Assembly: GCA_031288215.1 (NCBI GenBank)
Contig: JAITRV010000238.1
Location: 1 to 10,271, forward strand
Reading direction: 5' to 3'
Length of the DNA stretch: 10,271 bases
DNA from: Spirochaetaceae bacterium
GTDB taxonomy: Bacteria > Spirochaetota > Spirochaetia > Treponematales > Breznakiellaceae
In this document: positions 4,720 to 10,271 of the stretch, piece by piece
Numbering within the stretch: position 1 is the stretch's first letter
Layout of the letters: the number at the start of each line of letters is the position of its first letter
Notes under the pieces: generated by a model
The model's database searches: none
What the model was told of the DNA's origin: nothing
What the model saw: only the letters and a program-made list of their open reading frames with translations
Position numbers and translations under genes: made by a program

Positions 4720-6288
4720 ATGGAAAGTACCAATTCTGTGGAGATGACAAGACCTGCCCCGGAGGAGTTGCCGGGGGGTATCGTCTTTGATACCAGTTCA
4801 GGCTTCTCAGAGGAGGAGCAGCGGAGTATCCTCGCGGGGATAGAGGCCATAACCGCCAAGACCGCGCCCCAGGAGGAGGTCCGGGAGGTCCGGGCACGGA
4901 AACGGGGGGGCGGATTTCCCCTGGCGGTGAACTGCGCCGCCCTGATCCTCCTGGCCGGAGGGGTCCTGGGGCTTTCCTATCTTTTCCGCATGGACGAATC
5001 GGTGATCCGCCAGGGTTCCAGCAGGTTGGGGCTTACCGAGCGGAGGCTCATCCAGGAGATCCGGCAGGAGAACGAGAAGCGGATCAGCGAAAAGGAACGG
5101 GAAATTACCGATATGATGACAAAACTCTCCGGCCTTGACCTGGAGCTTCAGGATTTGCAGGCCCTGATGGAGGAACGGATAAACCTGCGGGAGGAGGAAC
5201 TGCGGCGGCAGTTGGAGGAGGAACTTGAGGGAGAGCGGAACCGGCTGCTTGCCCAGAACCTGTCCGACGCCGCCATTGCCGAGCAGATGCGGATCTTTGA
5301 TGAACAGCGGATCGCCCGGATGAACGGGGAACTCGCCTCCTACCGGGAGGAACTGGAAGCGGAACGGAAGACCGCCGAAACAAACCTCCAGGGCCTCCAG
5401 TTGGAGTACCGGAACAGTCTGGCCGCCCTCCAGTCGGAACGGGCCCAGATCCTGGAGGCATCCCGTTCCCGGGAGGCGGAGCTGCGGGCCCAGTTAGAGG
5501 AGCGGGCCGGGGAGTTGAATGTCCGGTATGAGCAGAATCAAGAGGAACTGCGGCGGCTCTCGGATGAGCAGGAACAGGCGGTCCTCTTTGACCGGCAGAT
5601 GGCGGGGTTCTACACCGCCGTCAGGAACGCCATCGAGGAGGGGGCGCCGGATAAGGCCGCGGCAACCCTGGCCCAGATGGGGGACTTCCTGGAAACCCCC
5701 TCCCTGCGGGGGAACCGGGCGGTCCAGGCCCGGAAGGAGCCTTACGAGGCCTCCATCGCCGCGTTGAGGGCGGTGATTGAGGCCATGGGCATCCCGGTTG
5801 CCCGGCCGGAGGGGGAGGTCGACCCGGAGATCGCGGCCCTGCAGGAGCAGATCGCCGCCCTGGAAGAAACCGTCGCCGATCAGACCCGGCAGATCGCCGC
5901 CTTCCAGTCCCAGGACAGCGCCCGGGCCAGAAGCATCGGCCAATATGAGCGGACCATCGCCGAACTCCGGGCCGAGAACTCAAGCCGGGAGCGGGAACTC
6001 ACGACCCTGAGAACTCAGAACAGCTCCCAGGAGCAGACTATCGCCACCCTGAGAAATCAGACCGCATCCCAGGAGCAGACCATCACGACCTTGAGAAGCC
6101 AGAACAGCTCCCAGGAGCAAACCATCGCCACCCTGAGGGCCCAGACCGCTTCCCAGGGGCAGACCATCGCCGATCAGACCCAGCAGATAAACACCCTCCG
6201 GACCACCAACACGTCCCTGTTCCAGGCGATGGAAAACCTCCAAAAAGCCCTGGATACCGCCCGGGAATTACAGAACGCCCCGCAGTAG
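4720..6288 (+). CDS. Membrane-anchored coiled-coil protein
   Basis: The product has 522 residues. Residues 1-62 are hydrophilic and acidic and then become basic (RARKRGGG). One transmembrane helix follows at about 66-89 (PLAVNCAALILLAGGVLGLSYLF). With Arg/Lys before the helix, the N-terminus should be cytoplasmic and the rest extracytoplasmic. Residues 100-285 are very rich in Glu, Arg, Gln and Leu with few helix breakers, a long coiled coil. Residues 288-357 form a less charged helical module (around FYTAVRNAIEEGAPDKAAATL). Then comes a second coil ending in four 14-residue repeats (429-484) and a short helical tail. There is no enzyme motif. It may be a structural or scaffolding protein of the periplasm or cell envelope; I do not recognise the family. 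It converges with the adenylate cyclase gene, with 20 bases between the stops and no clear terminator there. Confidence 0.82.
   Translation: MESTNSVEMTRPAPEELPGGIVFDTSSGFSEEEQRSILAGIEAITAKTAPQEEVREVRARKRGGGFPLAVNCAALILLAGGVLGLSYLFRMDESVIRQGSSRLGLTERRLIQEIRQENEKRISEKEREITDMMTKLSGLDLELQDLQALMEERINLREEELRRQLEEELEGERNRLLAQNLSDAAIAEQMRIFDEQRIARMNGELASYREELEAERKTAETNLQGLQLEYRNSLAALQSERAQILEASRSREAELRAQLEERAGELNVRYEQNQEELRRLSDEQEQAVLFDRQMAGFYTAVRNAIEEGAPDKAAATLAQMGDFLETPSLRGNRAVQARKEPYEASIAALRAVIEAMGIPVARPEGEVDPEIAALQEQIAALEETVADQTRQIAAFQSQDSARARSIGQYERTIAELRAENSSRERELTTLRTQNSSQEQTIATLRNQTASQEQTITTLRSQNSSQEQTIATLRAQTASQGQTIADQTQQINTLRTTNTSLFQAMENLQKALDTARELQNAPQ
6004..6171 (+). repeat. Four 42-bp tandem repeats (14 residues each)
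   Basis: Units at 6004-6045, 6046-6087, 6088-6129 and 6130-6171 encode TLR-x-Q-(NSS/TAS)-Q-(E/G)-QTI-x. They alternate between an NSS type and a TAS type, so the higher-order unit is 84 bp. Fourteen residues equal two heptads, keeping the coiled-coil register. Copy number could vary by recombination. Confidence 0.8.
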
Positions 6289-6308
6289 CGCGGCGATGCG
6301 GTACGCGG

Positions 6309-7967
6309 CTATTTGGACTTCATCACCTCAACCCCGTTCCAGCCCTCCGGGGGGGGATTGAGGGCGTAGGCCATCGCGCGCCTCAGGATGACCTCGGCGC
6401 AGAAGTCATGGGGAAGCAGGGTCAGGGTTTCCTGGAATTTGGCGGCGGCTTCCCGAAAGGCCCTCCGGTAATAGAGGTCCATCCCCTCGTTGTGGAGGGC
6501 CCAGGCCTTTCCTTCATCCTCCGGGAGGGACCGTCTGGCGGTATAGATCCTGACCCCCTGGGTTTTTCCCTTGACCGCCACCGTATCCAGCAGCCGGGTG
6601 GGGAGTTTCCCCTGGATTTCCTGGTAGACCGTCTCGGAGACGAGGATAGGCTGGCGGTAGGCCTTGGTCAGCCCCTCCATGCGGGACGCCAGGTTGACCA
6701 TGTCGCCGATGACGGTATAGTCCATCTTCCGCTCGCTGCCGATATTTCCCACCGTGACGATCCCGTAGCTGATCCCGACGCCGATGTGGAATTCGGGCTT
6801 CCCCAGGCGCCGCTGGTTTTCATTGAAATCTTCCAGGGAATCGAGCATCTCCAGCCCCGCCAGGACCGACTGGAGGGCGTCGTCATCGTGCTTTACCGGC
6901 GCCCCCCAGATGGCCATAATCGCATCCCCGATGTACTTGTCCACAATCCCGTTCCGGTTCATGATAATATCCACCTGGCCGGAAAAATAGCGGTTCAGGG
7001 AGTTCACGAGGTCATCCGGGGCCATTCCCTCGGAAATCGTGGTGAAACTCCTGATATCGGAAAAGAGAATGGAGATGACCCGGTTATCCCCCACCAGCAT
7101 GGACTCCGGGGAGGCAAAAAACCGGTCGATCAGGTCCTTGGGCACGTATTTCTGGAAGATCTGCCGGATCCGCTGTTCCTTTTTCTGGGCCAGCACCGCC
7201 TCAAAGGCGTAGCGTTTAATCTGGCCATAGGCTTTTTCCAGTTCGGCGATCATGATGTTGAAGGTGTGGGCCAACTGCCCCGTCTCATCCCGGTATTCCA
7301 CATCCACCCGGGCGGAGAGATCCGTGGAACCGATGATCCCCTTCATGGTCTTGACGACCCTCCCCAGGGGATTCGTCAACAGCCGGGCAAGGAATATGAG
7401 CAGCACCACCGCCAGGACCGAGGCCGCCCCGATCATGATGAGGGTTTGGGTGGTAATGGCATCCACATCCCGGTAAAACGCGGCCTTTTCTTCGGTCAAC
7501 AGCACCCACCACCGGAAGGGGGTAAAGAAAAAGGCCCGGATGACCCGTTCCTTTCCCCCGATGGGCGCGTTGAACAGATCGTCCCCCGCATCCTCCAGGA
7601 GGCCCGCGAGGCGCTCCTGCTCATCCGGGCTCAAGTTCACCTCGGCGGTACTCATCACCACCTTGCCGGCGGGGTCGAGGGCCAGAATCCGCTCGGTTTC
7701 GCTGAGGATAATGCTCTGGGCATAGCTTTCCACCGCATACTTCGCCGCCTGCACCATATCGGGCCGGCCGGCGAAATCATTCTCCACCAGCAGCGCCCAC
7801 TGGTTATCGGCGTATTTTTGCAGTTCATTCACCTTAAAACTCAAAAACCCCTGGGCTATCCGGGTGATGCCGTTGGCGGCGGTAAAGTAGGACGCCGCTT
7901 CGGCCAGCACCAGGGTAACGATGATCAGGGGCAGCACCACCAGAATGATCTTTGACCGGATACTCAT
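6309..7967 (-). CDS. Membrane-bound class III adenylate cyclase with HAMP domain
   Basis: The 552-residue product converts ATP to cAMP. A transmembrane helix at 7-26 and another at about 173-196 bracket a periplasmic sensor region (27-172). A HAMP linker (about 190-245) and a short helical connector follow. The cyclase domain spans about 292-480. Visible catalytic residues are the two metal-binding Asp (D304 in FSDIRSFT and D348 in DKYIGDAIMAIWGAP), the adenine-selecting pair K344 and D416 (in MDYTVIGD), and N425 and R429 in NLASRMEG. The set is complete, which argues for an active adenylate rather than guanylate cyclase. The last 70 residues form helices with one TPR-like hairpin (around 485-522). 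The start is set by a TATAGT -10 box 8 bases upstream with no Shine-Dalgarno, suggesting leaderless transcription. The gene lies downstream of aspS on the same strand but has its own promoter. Confidence 0.93.
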   Translation of the reverse strand: MSIRSKIILVVLPLIIVTLVLAEAASYFTAANGITRIAQGFLSFKVNELQKYADNQWALLVENDFAGRPDMVQAAKYAVESYAQSIILSETERILALDPAGKVVMSTAEVNLSPDEQERLAGLLEDAGDDLFNAPIGGKERVIRAFFFTPFRWWVLLTEEKAAFYRDVDAITTQTLIMIGAASVLAVVLLIFLARLLTNPLGRVVKTMKGIIGSTDLSARVDVEYRDETGQLAHTFNIMIAELEKAYGQIKRYAFEAVLAQKKEQRIRQIFQKYVPKDLIDRFFASPESMLVGDNRVISILFSDIRSFTTISEGMAPDDLVNSLNRYFSGQVDIIMNRNGIVDKYIGDAIMAIWGAPVKHDDDALQSVLAGLEMLDSLEDFNENQRRLGKPEFHIGVGISYGIVTVGNIGSERKMDYTVIGDMVNLASRMEGLTKAYRQPILVSETVYQEIQGKLPTRLLDTVAVKGKTQGVRIYTARRSLPEDEGKAWALHNEGMDLYYRRAFREAAAKFQETLTLLPHDFCAEVILRRAMAYALNPPPEGWNGVEVMKSK

Positions 7968-7975
7968 AGTACCAT

Positions 7976-7981
7976 ACTATA
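7976..7981 (-). promoter_or_regulatory. -10 box of the adenylate cyclase gene
   Basis: TATAGT on the - strand lies 8 bases before the ATG (7967-7965), with no Shine-Dalgarno in between. An ATG immediately after the box opens only a three-codon frame, so the second ATG is the start. The -35 is weak (TTGTAT at 15 bases). Confidence 0.5.
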
Positions 7982-8013
7982 CGCTCCAGGAGAAAAATAC
8001 AAGGAACCCAGGA

Positions 8014-8026
8014 GGCGCCAGGCGCC
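8014..8026. repeat. GGCGCCAGGCGCC palindrome
   Basis: A 13-base palindrome lies between aspS and the cyclase gene, followed by A5 on the + strand. Read on the - strand, it is TTTTGGCGCCTGGCGCC, the same pattern as TTTGGTGCCCGGCACC at 1552-1567. It may be a weak 3' hairpin of aspS or a scattered repeat. Confidence 0.45.
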
Positions 8027-8042
8027 AAAAATGTGTTGCTTG

Positions 8043-9428
8043 CTACGGGCTGACCCGCTTGCGGTCCCGGGGAAAGAGGCTGGCCTCTTTGACGTTGGCG
8101 AGGCCCAGGATCTTCTGGGTAAGCCGCTCGCAGCCGATGGCAAAGCCCCCATGGGGGGGACAGCCGTATTTGAAGACCCGGTAGCCCGCGATGTCTTCCT
8201 CCTTGAGGCCGAATTTGGGAAGCGCCTCCAGGAGGGCCTGATAGTCGTGCTGCCGCCTCCCCCCGGTGGTGATCTCCAGGCCCCGGAACAGGGCGTCGAA
8301 ACTCATGGTGAAAACCGCCCCTTCCCCGGCGGCTTCGACAGAAGTCCCGCTTGCCCAGGGATAGGCGTAAAAGGGCCGGTAACGCCGGGGGAAGCGGTTC
8401 ACAAAGACGAGATCCGTCCCCTTTTCCCGCAGGGCCCATTCGCACAGGAGCCGTTCCGCCTCGGGGTTGATGTCGAAGATCCGCCCTCCGCCCCCCCGGG
8501 CTTTTGCCGCTTCGGCGTTGGCCAGTTTGACGGCCTCCTCGTAGGGGATCACCGGAGCCCCCGCGACCGAAGCCGCATCGGGGACCGCGGCGTTCCACAG
8601 GTCCAGTTCCGCCCGGTTCTTTCGCTCCAGTTCGGCAAAGATGTAAGAGAGGAGCCCCTTCTCAAGCTCGATGAGGTCCAGTTCGGATTCGATAAAGCCC
8701 ATCTCCACATCCAGGGAAACGTATTCGTTCAGGTGCCGGGGGGTGTCGTGTTTCTCCGCCCGGTAGGCCGGGGCCACCTCGAAGACCCGTTCCAGCCCCG
8801 AGGCCACCATGATCTGCTTGTATATCTGGGGGGATTGGGCCAGGTAAACCTTCCGGTCAAAGTATTCCACCTCAAAGAGTTCCGCCCCCCCCTCGGTGCC
8901 CCCGCCGACGAGCTTGCTGGTCTTGATCTCCGTAAAGTCCTGGGATCGCAGGTACGCGGAAAAGGCCTCGATGATCGCGGCCTGGATCTTGAAGATGGCG
9001 CGGATCTTGGGGTTTCTGAGGGACAGGGCCCGGTTATCCAGGAGGGCCTCCAGGCCCACCTTGGAACTGTCCCCGTTCACCTGGTAGGGGAGGTCCCCCT
9101 CGGCCCGGCTGATGATCTCCAGGGACCGCACGCGCAGTTCCACCCCCCCGGGGGCCTTTTCGTTGGCCGCGGGAATCCCCCGCGCGCGGATCACCGATTC
9201 CAGGGTAAGGGGGCCGGTTCCGGAGGGGCTTTCGCCGTGGGCCGTGCAGGGCCCGTCCCTGTCGCCGGCCGCTTCATCGGAGCATACCAGTTGAAGCAGG
9301 CCCGAGCGGTCCCGGAGGATCACGAAGGTGATTCCCCCCAGTTCCCGAATCCGGTGTACCCAGCCGCAGACTTCCACCTCGGCGGCGTTCCCAACTTCCT
9401 TGATCATATCCTTCACGAGCAGGCGCAT
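8043..9428 (-). CDS. aspS: Aspartyl-tRNA synthetase, archaeal type, probably non-discriminating
   Basis: The 461-residue product is a class IIb synthetase that charges tRNA with Asp. An N-terminal OB-fold anticodon-binding domain (about 16-108, with CGWVHRIRELGGITF) precedes the catalytic domain. Signature stretches are TEGGAELFEV (178-187), YLAQSPQIYKQ (195-205), motif 2 around 218-243 (YRAEKHDTPRHLNEY) and motif 3 at 427-455 (GGFAIGCERL then PRDRKRVSP). The length (about 430-460) and lack of the large GAD insertion fit the archaeal-type AspS rather than the longer bacterial type. His25 in the OB fold and Pro93 in KAPGG match residues that I recall being linked to relaxed tRNA(Asn)/tRNA(Asp) recognition. 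With gatB upstream, a non-discriminating enzyme that feeds the amidotransferase route is likely. GGAGG lies 4 bases before the ATG. The gene starts 45 bases after gatB and is probably co-transcribed with it. Confidence 0.93.
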   Translation of the reverse strand: MRLLVKDMIKEVGNAAEVEVCGWVHRIRELGGITFVILRDRSGLLQLVCSDEAAGDRDGPCTAHGESPSGTGPLTLESVIRARGIPAANEKAPGGVELRVRSLEIISRAEGDLPYQVNGDSSKVGLEALLDNRALSLRNPKIRAIFKIQAAIIEAFSAYLRSQDFTEIKTSKLVGGGTEGGAELFEVEYFDRKVYLAQSPQIYKQIMVASGLERVFEVAPAYRAEKHDTPRHLNEYVSLDVEMGFIESELDLIELEKGLLSYIFAELERKNRAELDLWNAAVPDAASVAGAPVIPYEEAVKLANAEAAKARGGGGRIFDINPEAERLLCEWALREKGTDLVFVNRFPRRYRPFYAYPWASGTSVEAAGEGAVFTMSFDALFRGLEITTGGRRQHDYQALLEALPKFGLKEEDIAGYRVFKYGCPPHGGFAIGCERLTQKILGLANVKEASLFPRDRKRVSP

Positions 9429-9432
9429 AGTT

Positions 9433-9437
9433 CCTCC
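9433..9437 (-). promoter_or_regulatory. Ribosome binding site of aspS
   Basis: GGAGG on the - strand lies 4 bases before the ATG at 9428. The 45-base gap from gatB also holds a small CCCG-AAAG-CGGG hairpin and repeated AACCGAA words, but no clear promoter or terminator, which supports a gatB-aspS operon. Confidence 0.75.
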
Positions 9438-9473
9438 ATTTTTCGGTTTTCGCTTCGGTTCCCGCTTTCGGGT

Positions 9474-10271
9474 TTAGGCTGATTTTGCGATCAGGGCCTC
9501 TACCTGGGAGCGGACGATACCGGGGTCCGCCCGGCCGCCGGTGGCCGAGAGGACCTTGCCCACGAGGTAGGCGGTGAGGGTATTGGCCCGTTTGGCGTTC
9601 CCCTCCCGGTGGGCGGATCGGACCTCCCCAAAAACCGCCGTTTCCTCGGCATAGACGTTTTCCACCGACCGGGCGATCTTCTCCGGATCGGCGATCCGCT
9701 CCCAGCCCCGCTCCCGGATGAGGTCCTCCGCCTCCTTGTCCTCCGCCAGGATCAGTTCCGCCGCCTGCCGGGCGTTTTTGAGGGAAACCTCCCCCCGGGC
9801 GGTCATGATCACCAGGGCCGCCAGCCGCCGGGGGCTGAGCGTGAAGGAGGAGAGTTCCTCCGGGGAAATCCCCTCCCGGGAGAGGATGTGTTTGATGTCC
9901 GTGAGGAACCAGTTGGCGATCCGCTCCGCGGCGTCCCGCTGCTCCAGGCCCCGGCGGACCGCCTCGGTCACGGCGGCCTCAACGTAGTCGGCCCCGGCCT
10001 TTTCGTCGCAGAGCTTTTCCGCCTGTTCCTCCGGGAGGCCGTAGTCCGCCATGAAACGCTTCATCCGGGAACGGGGCAGCTCCACCAGGGCCGCATCCAC
10101 CGAGGCCAGGAAGGCGCTATCCGGCTCGAAGACCGGCAGGTCCGGCTCGGGAAAATAGCGGTAATCCTTGGCGTTCTCCTTGGTCCGCATGGGTTCGGTC
10201 TGGTCCCGGTTTTCGTTCCAAAGCCGGGTCTCCTGGACGACCGGCTTGCCCTGGTCCAGAAGGGCCCCCTG
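9474..10271 (-). CDS. gatB: Asp/Glu-tRNA amidotransferase subunit B, 3' part (gene cut by window edge)
   Basis: This is the C-terminal 265 residues; the frame is open to the right edge, so the start lies outside the window. GatB is the tRNA-binding kinase subunit of GatCAB, which converts Asp-tRNA(Asn) or Glu-tRNA(Gln) to the amide form in the cytoplasm. The first residues include VVQETRLWNE and MRTKENAKDYRYFPEPDLP, a hallmark of GatB (usually MRSKE-x-x-DYRYFP-x-PDL). The helical linker and YqeY-like tail follow and end in a conserved-type GRADPGIV segment. The internal ATG at 10190 is not the start, because the family consensus continues upstream of it. The gene lies 45 bases ahead of aspS on the same strand, a functional pairing in the transamidation route. 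Confidence 0.95.
   Translation of the reverse strand, partial: QGALLDQGKPVVQETRLWNENRDQTEPMRTKENAKDYRYFPEPDLPVFEPDSAFLASVDAALVELPRSRMKRFMADYGLPEEQAEKLCDEKAGADYVEAAVTEAVRRGLEQRDAAERIANWFLTDIKHILSREGISPEELSSFTLSPRRLAALVIMTARGEVSLKNARQAAELILAEDKEAEDLIRERGWERIADPEKIARSVENVYAEETAVFGEVRSAHREGNAKRANTLTAYLVGKVLSATGGRADPGIVRSQVEALIAKSA

Noticed and set aside
6289..6308. Bidirectional terminator between the converging genes
   Set aside because: Only 20 bases separate the stops, and no convincing hairpin with T-tract is seen there on either strand.
6408..7955. 515-codon open frame on the + strand antisense to the adenylate cyclase gene
   Set aside because: It mirrors the codon periodicity of the cyclase, is His/Pro/Gly/Asp-rich with no domain, and has no ribosome binding site. 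The cyclase on the other strand has a complete catalytic motif set.
8031..9482. 483-codon open frame on the + strand antisense to aspS
   Set aside because: This is a shadow frame caused by GC-rich codon bias. The - strand frame is an unmistakable aspartyl-tRNA synthetase.

Overview
The window looks like a chromosomal segment of a spirochaete, most likely a Treponema of the insect-gut type. This is an inference from protein style: a lipoprotein with a loose spirochaetal lipobox and a long Ala/Gly/Thr/Val-rich body, a GG-x-I-x-x-N beta-helix repeat protein, a membrane-anchored coiled-coil protein, and a HAMP-linked class III cyclase. The DNA is fairly GC-rich. No rRNA, tRNA, transposase gene or CRISPR array was seen.

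Layout. The left half reads on the + strand. A beta-helix repeat protein (20-1468, possibly cut by the window edge) is followed by about 830 bases without a convincing gene (1469-2294). That stretch begins with repeats: a purine-rich inverted repeat and a GGTGCCCGGCACC palindrome. It continues with an A/T-tract promoter region and then about 580 nt packed with stem-loops ending in an intrinsic terminator (2200-2231). Two more hairpins lead to the ribosome binding site of a 612-residue lipoprotein (2295-4133), which has its own strong terminator. A second non-coding stretch (4134-4719) is dominated by a 271-bp imperfect palindrome. It ends in a promoter whose -10 box lies 6 bases before the ATG of a membrane-anchored coiled-coil protein (4720-6288).

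The right half reads on the - strand: gatB (cut by the right edge), then aspS (archaeal-type aspartyl-tRNA synthetase), then an adenylate cyclase (7967 down to 6309) with its own promoter. The cyclase and coiled-coil genes converge with only 20 bases between their stop codons.

How the genes fit together. AspS of this type together with GatB suggests the indirect route to Asn-tRNA(Asn): the synthetase mischarges tRNA(Asn) with Asp and GatCAB amidates it. The cyclase has all catalytic residues and a periplasmic sensor region, so it should make cAMP in response to an extracytoplasmic signal. The two repeat proteins on the left are probably cell-envelope or surface factors.

The most interesting part is 1575-2294. 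It has an A-tract promoter, a tightly packed three-way junction (1722-1835), mutually exclusive helices (2006-2117) and a terminator just upstream of the lipoprotein gene. It could be a large structured non-coding RNA or a long attenuator-type leader, and I do not recognise it as a known RNA class. All structures were found by eye, so covariation and transcript mapping would decide.
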